Source of the DNA: Ruegeria atlantica
GTDB taxonomy: Bacteria > Pseudomonadota > Alphaproteobacteria > Rhodobacterales > Rhodobacteraceae
Direction of reading: 5' to 3'
Assembly (NCBI RefSeq): GCF_013032505.1
Contig: NZ_WQCG01000012.1
Span: 1-64,000 of the forward strand
DNA length: 64,000 nt
The position numbers were made by a program, and so were the translations under genes. Under the pieces are notes generated by a model. That model was given only the letters and a program-made list of their open reading frames with translations, did not search any database and was not told the origin of the DNA. This document shows positions 51,897-60,324 of the stretch, piece by piece. The number at the start of each line of letters is the position of its first letter. The stretch's first letter is position 1.

Positions 51897-53777
51897 TCAT
51901 GTTGCGTTCTGTTGGCTGCCCGCCAGTGTTCGTTGCATGAGCTCACGCGCCTCTTGGGTTCGAACGCCGGCGTCAACGCGTGCCTTTTCGAACTGTTGGG
52001 CCAGAGTTTTGTCGCCATCCTTCAAACCTTCAGGGAGATCGGCCGTGTCAGACTTCGCGAGCTTGAGGTTTGTGTCCTTGGCCTGTACCCGGCTCAGGTC
52101 CACATGCCTGCCTTTGATTTCAGGGGCTTTTCGACCGGTGAACTGCAGGAAATATGGGTCTTCAAAGTAGCGGATCTTCTTCGCGATCACCGGCATTTTG
52201 CCCTCGCGGATCAGCACGAGCTCATCGTCCGGCAATCGGCCGACCTGTTCGGGGCGCATGAGCCTCAAGCCTTCCTCCCGAATGGACAGGCTGCCCATGT
52301 CCATTTTACTCATGCTGCGGGACCAGGACTTGGAGATGACCGTCTTGTCGCCGATCGACCTGGACACATGCTCGCGCACTTCGGGGTCTTCACTGGCGGC
52401 GAACACCTGCGTTCCGGCGTTCGCCAGCATCGCACGCACCCCTTCATGCCCGTAGATTTCCTGAAGGCGGGAGATCGACTGAGAAATCAACACGAGCCGC
52501 CCGCCAAATGACCGCATGGTGTCATAGGCTTCAACGACGCGCTCAAGGTTGCCAAGACGCTGGAACTCATCGAGCAGGATCAGCACCTTGAACGGCTCAT
52601 CTTCTCCCGGTTCGTCGGTTTCTATGGTGTTGACCAGATCGAGAAAGAACAGGCGAATGAGTGTCTTGTATTCCTTCACCTTCTTTCCTGATATCGAAAA
52701 GTAGATCGCGGCAGGCTTGCGCCGCAAATCCTCGAAATTGATGTCATTTCCTTGTGTGACCCGCGCCACAGACGGGTTGCGCCAGAGCTGCAGGCCGGAA
52801 TTGTTCATCACGGATCTTGTTGATTTGAAGATTTTTGGCTCATCATCCGCGATACTCAGAAATTCATCGGCGGCCAGCGGATAACCAACTTCCTTTGCCA
52901 GTTTTTCGTACTCGCTTTGCTTGGTGGTTTTGATCAGGTGAAGGACTTCCGAGATGTATGGCCGATCGCGTTTGATCACCAGCATCGCCATGGCGCAGAA
53001 CATGCCTTCGACGCCGCCCAAAAAACTCTGGGCGTTCAAGCTGGGCGTCTCGAACATCTGGGTTGCCACCTGAATGACTTCTATCCAGCGCTCGGAAAGA
53101 TCCTTGGCCAGCACGGCCCGGCGCAGTGGGTTATAGCTGTGGCTTCTGGACGGGTTTTCAGGGTTGAAGACATAGACCTCATCGCCCATTGCCCTGCGTC
53201 GGCCGCCAGTTGCTTTGAATATCTCGCCCTTGATATCCAGAACCACGCAAGATCCGTTGAACCTTTGCACGTTGGGAATGACCAATCCGCTGGTCTTGCC
53301 CGAACCGGTGGGGGCTATGAATGCGGCATGTGGTTTCTGGACCTTCGGGTCCGGCTTGTAAAAAAGTGCATTTTTCTGGTCCGGAGGGCCGAACTTGGCA
53401 AAGACAATCTCGCTGTCGAGTGGTGAACCGAGCTTCAGCCGGGTCGCGTATCCTTCCTTGACGAGCTGGCGCGGTTTCGCAAACACCGCGTCACCGTATT
53501 TCGTGGACGGGCCGCGGATCGCGGCGATGACAAAGAGGGTGGTGAGCGACAGGACGGCCACGGTTGCCAGCAGAAGAATGTGCTGCTGTGCCCCGACCGG
53601 TTGCAGGGCCAGCTTTGCAGGAATGGTCCAGAGATCCATCCCGGCAAACCGATATGTCATGATCCATTCGAGATAGAGACCGACAACCAGGTAGGTAACG
53701 GCAGCCGTTGCAAGCAGGCCCATCATGCCCGCCAATGCCATGCGAGCTGTGCGCGGCAGCTCCTGAAACTCAGTCAT
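51897..53777 (-). CDS. virD4: VirD4/TraG type IV coupling protein
   Basis: About 626 residues from the ATG at 53777 (gaggtgg upstream). Two N-terminal membrane segments (ALAGMMGLLATAAVTYLVVG, ILLLATVAVLSLTTLFVIAA), Walker A in AFIAPTGSGKTSGLVIPNVQ, VLDIKGEIFKAT, SHSYNPL, Walker B ILLDEFQRLGNLERVVEAYD and SQSISRLQEIYG. It links the relaxosome to the T4SS channel and pumps the strand with ATP. The start overlaps the end of the small DUF4177-like frame. Confidence 0.92.
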   Translation of the reverse strand: MTEFQELPRTARMALAGMMGLLATAAVTYLVVGLYLEWIMTYRFAGMDLWTIPAKLALQPVGAQQHILLLATVAVLSLTTLFVIAAIRGPSTKYGDAVFAKPRQLVKEGYATRLKLGSPLDSEIVFAKFGPPDQKNALFYKPDPKVQKPHAAFIAPTGSGKTSGLVIPNVQRFNGSCVVLDIKGEIFKATGGRRRAMGDEVYVFNPENPSRSHSYNPLRRAVLAKDLSERWIEVIQVATQMFETPSLNAQSFLGGVEGMFCAMAMLVIKRDRPYISEVLHLIKTTKQSEYEKLAKEVGYPLAADEFLSIADDEPKIFKSTRSVMNNSGLQLWRNPSVARVTQGNDINFEDLRRKPAAIYFSISGKKVKEYKTLIRLFFLDLVNTIETDEPGEDEPFKVLILLDEFQRLGNLERVVEAYDTMRSFGGRLVLISQSISRLQEIYGHEGVRAMLANAGTQVFAASEDPEVREHVSRSIGDKTVISKSWSRSMSKMDMGSLSIREEGLRLMRPEQVGRLPDDELVLIREGKMPVIAKKIRYFEDPYFLQFTGRKAPEIKGRHVDLSRVQAKDTNLKLAKSDTADLPEGLKDGDKTLAQQFEKARVDAGVRTQEARELMQRTLAGSQQNAT

Positions 53778-53935
53778 CGACCACCTCGCGTTTGAAGAAA
53801 CAATGCAAACCGCTGAGTTCAACATCAACGACGCTCACCAGCTCCCAGCCGTTTTTTCCCATCTTGTTCAGGCGTTCATCGTATTCCTTGTCATAAACGT
53901 GGTATGTGCAGGTTGTGTATTCGAACTTTTTCATA
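53770..53935 (-). pseudogene. small DUF4177-like protein, one-base frameshift
   Basis: The ATG at 53935 gives MKKFEYTTCTYHVYDKEY and then a stop because of one extra base in tacggatgaa. The next frame continues DERLNKMGKNGWELVSVVDV and GLHCFFKREVVDD to a TGA at 53770-53772. Joined, it is a 54-residue DUF4177-type protein (GWELVSV, FKRE). Its end overlaps the virD4 start, so it may serve translational coupling. Could be a sequencing error; the downstream frame has its own ATG (about 41 residues). Confidence 0.5.
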
Positions 53936-53945
53936 GTTTCTCCAA

Positions 53946-54959
53946 TCAGTTCAGTTGCTCGGGTTGCATTAGGGGAGGGAAAATCACGCCGTTCACCTTC
54001 CGCTCATCACCGATTTTTTTCATGTGAATGATCATGTGAATGGTGGCGCGTATGTCTTCGACCACCTCCGCCTTCTGCACGGTCGGAGATCCGCGCCGCA
54101 CCATCTTGCTCAGACGGCCGACAGCATCGACGGGGGAATTTGCATGCATGGTGCAGACAGAGCCGTCGTGGCCGGTGTTGACCAGTTCCAGGAACATGTT
54201 CGCGTCATCGCCCCGGACTTCACCGCAGATCAGCCGGTCCGGGCGCAGGCGCAGAGCGGATTCGAGCAGCTTTGTCGGAGACCGGGGGCCGTTTTCCTCG
54301 GAGCGATCCGCCAACAGACTCACGGCGTTGGGCTGCTCGATGTCCAGCTCGGCAACCTCTTCGATGGTGACGACCCGCTCATCATGATCGACGCGTTTCA
54401 ACATCGCGTTCAGAACCGTCGTCTTGCCTGACGATGTTCCGCCGGCAACGATCACGTTCCATTTATTTTCCATGGCAGTGCCCGCCAGGCGCCTGAAACT
54501 GATCTCTCCGAGGATCAGCGCATTGCGGGCCTCATTCAAAAGGCTGTGGTCGTTCATTTCCGTCAGGGCGGGTTTTCCGCTGGTGAAGCTGAACGTGCTC
54601 AGGTCGACGGATTTGACGCGGAGCAGGCGGATTGCCACGGAGCCAACGCCGGTTGTAGCCGGGGGAATGACCACCTGGACACGTGCCTTTCCCGTTGTCG
54701 TGGGTACATTGGCCGTGGCAATCGGCTTGTTTTCCCCAAATGTCACATCACTGAATCCAGCCACACAGCGGCCGACATTCTCAACCTCATCGCGGGTCAT
54801 GGTGATCTCGGTTCGGGCCATACGAGTCGAGCCCATACGTTCGATCCAGACAGCCCCGTCTGGATTGATGGAGATCTCACTCAGGCTTTCATCTTGAAGC
54901 AGATGCGCAATCTTGCCGGTGTAATAGTCCAGCAATCCGGTGTCAGTTTGTCCGGTCAT
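53946..54959 (-). CDS. virB11: VirB11 ATPase
   Basis: About 337 residues from the ATG at 54959, which overlaps the previous stop; longer frames to 55061 lie inside that gene. LSEISINPDGAVWIERMG, Walker A VAGGTSSGKTTVLNAMLKR, TIEEVAELDI (Asp box), LRLRPDRLICGEVRGDDANM (Walker B) and TGHDGSVCTMHANSPVDAV (His box). Hexameric traffic ATPase of the T4SS at the inner membrane. Confidence 0.92.
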   Translation of the reverse strand: MTGQTDTGLLDYYTGKIAHLLQDESLSEISINPDGAVWIERMGSTRMARTEITMTRDEVENVGRCVAGFSDVTFGENKPIATANVPTTTGKARVQVVIPPATTGVGSVAIRLLRVKSVDLSTFSFTSGKPALTEMNDHSLLNEARNALILGEISFRRLAGTAMENKWNVIVAGGTSSGKTTVLNAMLKRVDHDERVVTIEEVAELDIEQPNAVSLLADRSEENGPRSPTKLLESALRLRPDRLICGEVRGDDANMFLELVNTGHDGSVCTMHANSPVDAVGRLSKMVRRGSPTVQKAEVVEDIRATIHMIIHMKKIGDERKVNGVIFPPLMQPEQLN

Positions 54960-55312
54960 TATGTGAGCCTCAGAATTGCAGGCCATTTTGGAGGGGTTTG
55001 CGCCACCTCCAGGATCTTCAATGCCATCGCAATCTCGTGTGGTTGAAATTCTGGCCCACAAAGAACTTCCTGAAGCTTGTCAGGCCGCATATCGTTTTCA
55101 AACGCCCATGTGATCATCGAGCAGCAGTCGCGGAACCTCCATTCAAGAAATGGTTCAGTTTCAAATCCGCCGCTGTACAAGATCTGGCAGGGCAGCTCCG
55201 GATCGGTTGTGCGATACCCCACGGTTATGGTCGCAAAGGAACCGGGTTGGATTTCGACGCGGCGTATCTCCGCAATAGGGAGATCTGGGAGCGGGGTCTT
55301 TTTGTGTGCCAT
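54959..55312 (-). CDS. hypothetical T4SS-operon protein
   Basis: 117 residues from the ATG at 55312, overlapping virB11 (ATGA) and ending where that gene starts. No signal peptide or membrane segment. AEIRRVEIQPGSFATITVGY and FLEWRFRDCCSMITWAFEND are visible, with no recognised family. Located between the virB10 half and virB11; probably a cytoplasmic accessory factor. Confidence 0.65.
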   Translation of the reverse strand: MAHKKTPLPDLPIAEIRRVEIQPGSFATITVGYRTTDPELPCQILYSGGFETEPFLEWRFRDCCSMITWAFENDMRPDKLQEVLCGPEFQPHEIAMALKILEVAQTPPKWPAILRLT

Positions 55313-55314
55313 GA

Positions 55315-56148
55315 TCAAAAGCTGTCAAACACAACGTCGCGCTGCAGAATGGCGCTGATGCGGCTGCCTTGATCCACATGTATTGTCGGCGTGATCCGAA
55401 GATAGTCTTCCAGCGCGGCCGCGGTGGCGTCCTGCGTGTTGGACCCTACCTGCGTTGCCAGATCCGTGCGCACCGTGTTGTTGCTGTCGCTATCAGAAAC
55501 CAGCGCCACAGGGGCAATACCAATCAGGGAGAGCAGGGCGGCCGAGCCGAAGCGTTTCCCGAAATGCGTTCTGACAATGCCGGTGGCACCTGTGCGGCCT
55601 TGTGGGTCTGTACCGGCCGACCCAATCTGCGCGGAAAGCCCGTCAGGGGTCATGACACGGCTCCAGACAATCATGATACGGGTTTGCGCCAGTTCTGTGT
55701 CCGCGCGGTATTCTCCATAAAGTTTGGAACCGCGTGGCAACAGCAAACGAGTCCCATCCATCGAATAGACGCCACGCGTCAGTGTCGCTACGACGCTGCC
55801 CGGCAATTCCGAGCTGATCGCGCCGTCAAAAACCGCGTCCAGCACTGTGCCCTGCGTCAATGTCCGCGACGGATCATCGATCATGGAGGCGCCGACAATG
55901 GGCGGAAACTCTTCGACCATGTTGTTTTGCCATGTCGTGTTGGTGTTTTCCATAAAAGCACGCTGTTCTTCAGGCCGACGCGTATCCTCCTGTGTCCCTG
56001 CCTGGCGCGTTGCCGGATAGGGCTGAAAAATGATCGGCTGTGACGGCGTGTTGACCGGCTGATACTCCGGGCTGGTCCCGCCTGCGTTTTGTGCGGTAGC
56101 GGATGAGGCCAGGGTAAGAAGCGTGAGGGAAAGAGTAGTCTTGTTCAT
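55315..56148 (-). CDS. virB10: VirB10/TrbI C-terminal half with its own signal peptide
   Basis: 277 residues. Starts with a cleavable signal peptide (NKTTLSLTLLTLASSATAQN). Residues about 75-277 are the VirB10/TrbI domain: LTQGTVLDAVFDGAISSELP, GSVVATLTRGVYSMDGTRLL, LPRGSKLYGEYRAD, RIMIVWSRVMTPDG and IRITPTIHVDQGSRI-type end (YLRITPTIHVDQGSRISAIL). The inner-membrane anchor and proline-rich stalk of normal VirB10 are missing and appear to be in the gene upstream. Confidence 0.85.
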   Translation of the reverse strand: MNKTTLSLTLLTLASSATAQNAGGTSPEYQPVNTPSQPIIFQPYPATRQAGTQEDTRRPEEQRAFMENTNTTWQNNMVEEFPPIVGASMIDDPSRTLTQGTVLDAVFDGAISSELPGSVVATLTRGVYSMDGTRLLLPRGSKLYGEYRADTELAQTRIMIVWSRVMTPDGLSAQIGSAGTDPQGRTGATGIVRTHFGKRFGSAALLSLIGIAPVALVSDSDSNNTVRTDLATQVGSNTQDATAAALEDYLRITPTIHVDQGSRISAILQRDVVFDSF

Positions 56149-56159
56149 CGGTGTCTGTC

Positions 56160-56858
56160 CTATTTCTTTCTGCCAAAGGGGTTTTCATCGAACACAATGC
56201 CGTTCGACTGGTTTTGCGCTTTGCGCTGTTTCCTGAGTTCTTCGAGCCGGAGCCTTTCGCTTTCGGACAGGCCCTGTGCGTGTGAGCGCCCGGAGCCTGC
56301 CAGGGCGCGCGCCTCGGCATCGGCAACCGCCTTGCTCAACTCGGCTGCAAAGCGCTTTTCACGCTGGTCATATTGATCCTGCAGTTGGTCCAGGCTCCGT
56401 TTGGTGGTTGTGAGTTCGCTTTCCTTCTGGGTCAGGGCGATCTTTGCTTTTGTCAGCTCGCTCTGAAGCTCATCGATCCGGCCATTCAGCTTTTCGATCG
56501 AGGCAAGAGCCTTGTCCAAACTCCCGGTTTCCACCTGAACCGGGGTCTTCACGGGGGCAGGGGCCGGAGCGACCGATATCCGCTCCGCTTCCGGGTCGGA
56601 GTTCGGCTCATCGGTTTCCGGGCCGCGTGCCATCAGAAGCCCGTAGCGGTCTCCGCTGTCCTGTTGCAACGCATCGACCCGCACGCCACTGCGGCTGGCG
56701 TTGTCACTATCGCCGCTGACAACAATCCAGAGAAACCCGAAGAAGAGGACCGAGGCCGCAGCGGCAACGCCGAGTTTTTTCTGATCGATCCTTTTGCGGA
56801 CACGCGGCGTCGGCTGCTCAGCCGCCGCCCGCGCCGCAATGACCTCTTCCTGTTTCAT
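56160..56858 (-). CDS. inner-membrane coiled-coil protein, probable VirB10 N-terminal half
   Basis: 232 residues: a cytoplasmic basic start, one membrane segment (AAAASVLFFGFLWIVVSG, about 32-50), a Pro/Ala-rich part (RISVAPAPAPVKTPVQVE), and a long coiled coil at about 105-185 (LDKALASIEKLNGRIDELQS onward). Together with the next gene, 12 bp downstream, it reproduces the domain order of VirB10. It overlaps virB9 by 4 bp. It lacks the beta-barrel domain. Confidence 0.7.
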   Translation of the reverse strand: MKQEEVIAARAAAEQPTPRVRKRIDQKKLGVAAAASVLFFGFLWIVVSGDSDNASRSGVRVDALQQDSGDRYGLLMARGPETDEPNSDPEAERISVAPAPAPVKTPVQVETGSLDKALASIEKLNGRIDELQSELTKAKIALTQKESELTTTKRSLDQLQDQYDQREKRFAAELSKAVADAEARALAGSGRSHAQGLSESERLRLEELRKQRKAQNQSNGIVFDENPFGRKK

Positions 56859-57670
56859 CTCTGGTCGCCCGGGCGGTTGAGCAGGGCGGTATGTATCGGT
56901 CTGGTGTTGTTCTGGTGGGCCTCATCGTTGCGGATGCAGATGGATGTATCCTCGATGCGCAACGTCCAGAGTTCTGAGAGCCCCTGGACCTGGATCACCC
57001 CGCGCGGCTTGACGGTGGTGTTCACCATCAGTTCCCGGCCATCCGGCAGCACCCGGAAGATCCCGGGCAATTCGGCATCCTGCGGGATTTGCATGTAGGT
57101 ATGCACGCCATCGTCCCAGACGGCGGTGGGTACAAAACCCGCCTTGCCGGATTTCGAGTAGTTCGAGTTCACAAATTTGCCGGTGGGTTTTGGCTCGCTG
57201 CGCGCAACACGACCCAGCCAGCCGGATGACCTGGAGGCCCCGGTGTGTTTCTCATCCGGGTATATTGTGACGCGGAACGGGACTTTCGCACGCTCCGCAT
57301 CCGTCGTGGCAGGGACAAGATAGAAATTATACATGCCCCGATTGGTCAGAACTGTGAGGTTTGAATCGGAGTTCAGGATTTCCGGTTTGAAGGCGATGAC
57401 CCGGCCTTCCTGCAGGCGGGTGATCTGGTAGCTTTCCGTATCGCCGGACCCGATGCTGCGTACCGTCTCCCCTTGCGGAAAGTGAATATAGGTGATCAGC
57501 CGCTCACCCACGTTGATGCGATACACCTGGTTTTCCGCGTAGTGGAAATGCGCCACACGAGGATCCGCATTCTGGCCGTCCGGTGTTGGTGCGATTTCCG
57601 CAACGGTGGCCACAGCCAGGGCCACCAACAGTGCGGTCGTAATCGAAAGTGTCTTGAACAGTCTCTGCAT
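56855..57670 (-). CDS. virB9: VirB9/TrbG outer-membrane core protein
   Basis: 271 residues with a signal peptide (FKTLSITTALLVALAVATVA). ENQVYRINVGERLITYIHFP, VLTNRGMYNFYLVPATT, GFVPTAVWDDGVHTYMQIPQ and GRELMVNTTVKPRGVIQVQG are typical VirB9 blocks. It forms the outer-membrane core with VirB7 and VirB10. Start overlaps the virB8 stop. Confidence 0.92.
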   Translation of the reverse strand: MQRLFKTLSITTALLVALAVATVAEIAPTPDGQNADPRVAHFHYAENQVYRINVGERLITYIHFPQGETVRSIGSGDTESYQITRLQEGRVIAFKPEILNSDSNLTVLTNRGMYNFYLVPATTDAERAKVPFRVTIYPDEKHTGASRSSGWLGRVARSEPKPTGKFVNSNYSKSGKAGFVPTAVWDDGVHTYMQIPQDAELPGIFRVLPDGRELMVNTTVKPRGVIQVQGLSELWTLRIEDTSICIRNDEAHQNNTRPIHTALLNRPGDQR

Positions 57671-58314
57671 CAGAGGTCTCCCATTGCATCTACGCGGTAA
57701 TTTGTGACGACGAAGCCAAACGGATTTTCCAGAAGCTCATCCATCGAGGTCACGATCTTTTCCTCGAACCCATATGTGACGGTGACAACATAGCGGGCTG
57801 AGGTTTCAGGCTGGTTCGGCACGACGAGTGTCTTGCGGATCTCCACCTGTGCCGTGGTGTCATTGACGGGCGTTACACCCAGAACATCGGTCTCAACCTT
57901 CGTCCTGTTCGTGTAGATCTCGTCGGGGTGGTCGGGGTTCGATCCGTCCCAGAGATCGCGGAAGGACGATTCCGCCAGCTCATCAGACCGGCGCAGCACG
58001 AACCCGATCCGCTCCTTGTTGTCCTGAACGTCATAGGTTTCCCGGTCGCGCACGTAATTGGCAATCTCCCGGAAGGCCATGCCTTCGGATGCTTCCAGCT
58101 TTTGAACCTTCTCCGTCAGTAACACTGGCAGCCTGGTGTTCGGATCGATTGACAGCGGCACCGCCCGGATTTCCTTAAGGGGCAGGATGATCACCCACCC
58201 GATTATCGACGCGACCCCGATCAGCAGGCCGAGAAAACCAATCACCTGCCATCTGTGTGCGTCCCGGCGTGCACTCAGAAACAGCTCTTTTTCGTGTTCC
58301 GTTACATGAGTCAT
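57670..58314 (-). CDS. virB8: VirB8 inner-membrane assembly factor
   Basis: 214 residues. One membrane helix (VIGFLGLLIGVASIIGWVII, about 23-45), then the periplasmic NTF2-like domain with VQKLEASEGMAFREIANYVR, RDRETYDVQDN, and TSARYVVTVTYGFEEKIV. It nucleates T4SS assembly. Follows virB6 by 6 bp and overlaps virB9. Confidence 0.9.
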   Translation of the reverse strand: MTHVTEHEKELFLSARRDAHRWQVIGFLGLLIGVASIIGWVIILPLKEIRAVPLSIDPNTRLPVLLTEKVQKLEASEGMAFREIANYVRDRETYDVQDNKERIGFVLRRSDELAESSFRDLWDGSNPDHPDEIYTNRTKVETDVLGVTPVNDTTAQVEIRKTLVVPNQPETSARYVVTVTYGFEEKIVTSMDELLENPFGFVVTNYRVDAMGDL

Positions 58315-58320
58315 TTGCTC

Positions 58321-59388
58321 TTACCCCTGACCGTTTCCTGGTTTCTTGTTTCGTCCGGTCTCAAGACCCTTTCTGAAGTCGTCTGCTGCGATGCTTTGCC
58401 GGGCTTCTCTGCTTTGGGTGCGGGCTGTTTGCATGATTTGGCGGCGGGCGTTCATGGCACGCGATGCACTTTCGCGGACACCTGAACCGTCCCTGGCAGC
58501 GCTTGCCATCGCGGCGGACGTCTTTCCGGCGGTAACCGTCTTCCGCACGGCGGAATCGGCCGCGCCCATGAGCCGTTTCATGCCGCCCGCCGCACCCGCG
58601 GCAGCAGCGATGCCGGACGATGCGGCAATAATCGCCCCCGCCATGCCACTCGCCAGCGGCGGGATCTGGGTCAGCATGACAATGGCAATGATGCAGACCG
58701 CGAGGAACTGGCCCATTTCCTTTATTTTGGATTCCGTGGTGACAGCGGATATCTGGCTGTCAAACAGCGCGGTGATCAGTGAGACCACGCCGGTCAGAAC
58801 CACGATGACCATGACCAGCCCGACCACGGTCTTGGCCCAGGCCGCGAAGATATTGGCGGATCCGGAGACCATGAGGGTCGAGATGAACACCGGCGCGAGG
58901 CCAAGCGCGACGGCAAGACCCCCCTTGGCAATCAAGGCGAGACCCGTTCCGAAGGCTGCGATGATGGCACCGGCAACCCAGAGCACCACGCCTGTCAGGC
59001 TCAGGCCCCATGTCGCATTCTCGAACGCGGTGGACGCAAGAAAAAAACACTTGGTGACAATGTTATCGAGCGTGACCCAGACGTTCGCCCCGCCTGTCAT
59101 GGCACCGCTGATATTGTCAGCCAGCCCGTTGATCCCGTTATAAATGGGTTCGAAGCTGTCCCAGCTCGTTGCCATGGCGATGATGATGGCGATGCGCACA
59201 AACCAGCCCGTGTAAGCCAGCAGCCCGACCTGCTTGATCTGCAGGATCGCGTTGATCATCATAACCACAAAAACCAGCGCAGCGATCTGCCAGAGCGCAG
59301 AGGCAAGATCCGCCGCCAGCTTGGTGAAGGCCGTTTCGCTGAAATTGTTGATCGCGGCCTCGATCTTGGCAACGAAGCCCTCGATCAT
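58321..59388 (-). CDS. virB6: VirB6/TrbL inner-membrane channel protein
   Basis: About 355 residues from the ATG at 59388, chosen because it overlaps the stop of a tiny upstream frame; the frame is open to 59481. Several membrane segments (ALWQIAALVFVVMMINAIL, WFVRIAIIIAMATSW, GVVLWVAGAIIAAFGTGLAL, TVVGLVMVIVVLTGVVSLIT, LAVCIIAIVMLTQIPPL). The C-terminal 100 residues are basic and Ala-rich (RQIMQTARTQSREARQSIAA). Confidence 0.85.
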   Translation of the reverse strand: MIEGFVAKIEAAINNFSETAFTKLAADLASALWQIAALVFVVMMINAILQIKQVGLLAYTGWFVRIAIIIAMATSWDSFEPIYNGINGLADNISGAMTGGANVWVTLDNIVTKCFFLASTAFENATWGLSLTGVVLWVAGAIIAAFGTGLALIAKGGLAVALGLAPVFISTLMVSGSANIFAAWAKTVVGLVMVIVVLTGVVSLITALFDSQISAVTTESKIKEMGQFLAVCIIAIVMLTQIPPLASGMAGAIIAASSGIAAAAGAAGGMKRLMGAADSAVRKTVTAGKTSAAMASAARDGSGVRESASRAMNARRQIMQTARTQSREARQSIAADDFRKGLETGRNKKPGNGQG

Positions 59389-59444
59389 GGGCTGCACGTC
59401 GCTACAAGTTTCGGCTTCACAGCGGCAATGCGACTCCGTTTCAT
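59385..59444 (-). CDS. 19-residue frame coupling virB5 to virB6
   Basis: ATG at 59444-59442 overlaps the virB5 TGA, and the TGA at 59387-59385 overlaps the virB6 ATG. A strong ribosome site (ggagagg) precedes it. The peptide is MKRSRIAAVKPKLVATCSP. It may be a leader that passes ribosomes from virB5 to virB6, or a tiny secreted peptide. Evidence is the double overlap and ribosome site only. Confidence 0.4.
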   Translation of the reverse strand: MKRSRIAAVKPKLVATCSP

Positions 59445-60190
59445 GGTCTGTCCTCTCCTGCGTAGTTGATCTGGGTTGCACCTTCCGCTGCGGTGGCTGC
59501 GGCCTCCGTTCCCGTCGTCAGGGCGATGGCCGAGATGCCGCGCAAGACTTCGATCTCCACCTGCAGAAGCTTCAGAAGAACGGCCGTGTTGTAATCGATC
59601 GCATCTTTCAGCTCTTCCTGCTGTCCAAGCTCGTTGCGCAGGTCTTCAGCATCTTCCGCCAGCTCGTTGGACTGGTCGTAGCCGTTTTCACCCAGCGCCG
59701 AAGTCACCAGCCCGGCGCTGCCACGTTCCGAGACAATACGCCGGGCAGCAATGTCGGATGTGCTGTATGCGCCCAGAAGACCATCATCGAGGCCCAGAGT
59801 GATCGAGCGACGCTCCAGTGCCGCCGAGGCAATATCCGGGAGGCCGGTGGCGGCGGTCGTGGAATCGAGCGTGTAATCCAACATGTCGAGCGAGTTGGCG
59901 AGCCTCAGAAACCTGCGGCTGCTGAACTCCGACAGATCCGTCAGGCCAGACAACGCCTTGAACTGGTTCTCCAGCAAACTGCGTTGTTGTTCGAGCATCT
60001 GGTATTGCTCCAGCAATTGCTCGTACTGGCGTACCATTTCCGCGACTTCACGAGCGGAGTTGGCGGCATTCTGGGTCATGTTTGCCCCGTCAAAGGTCGG
60101 CACGCCCACGCCCTGTGCGGCTGCGATAACCGGCAGGGCCGACAGGATCAGTGTGGCGGCGGTGGTTCGGGCGGCTTTGAACCTCTGCAT
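59441..60190 (-). CDS. virB5: VirB5/TrbJ minor pilin
   Basis: 249 residues from the ATG at 60190, which shares one base with the previous stop (TGATG). Signal peptide (AARTTAATLILSALPVIAAA), then a helical protein with QYEQLLEQYQMLEQQRSLLE and NELAEDAEDLRNELGQQEEL coiled coils, as in VirB5/TrbJ pilus-tip proteins. Confidence 0.85.
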   Translation of the reverse strand: MQRFKAARTTAATLILSALPVIAAAQGVGVPTFDGANMTQNAANSAREVAEMVRQYEQLLEQYQMLEQQRSLLENQFKALSGLTDLSEFSSRRFLRLANSLDMLDYTLDSTTAATGLPDIASAALERRSITLGLDDGLLGAYSTSDIAARRIVSERGSAGLVTSALGENGYDQSNELAEDAEDLRNELGQQEELKDAIDYNTAVLLKLLQVEIEVLRGISAIALTTGTEAAATAAEGATQINYAGEDRP

Positions 60191-60324
60191 CAGACCAGCC
60201 CCAGATCTGCGGGTTCCAGCGCTTCGAAATCGCAGGCGCAATCACTGCGATAGCCCGAATAGCTGCCGGTGCATCCGGCAACAGCGGCAAGAAGCGCCAG
60301 GGCGAATAGGAGTTTTCCGGTCAT
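60190..60324 (-). CDS. virB7: VirB7-like small lipoprotein
   Basis: 44 residues from the ATG at 60324, overlapping the virB4 stop. Lipobox VAGC after MTGKLLFALALLAA; the mature part CTGSYSGYRSDCACDFEAL is short and Cys-rich. Size, lipid anchor and position between virB4 and virB5 suggest the VirB7 lipoprotein or an entry-exclusion lipoprotein. No sequence motif separates the two. Confidence 0.65.
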   Translation of the reverse strand: MTGKLLFALALLAAVAGCTGSYSGYRSDCACDFEALEPADLGLV

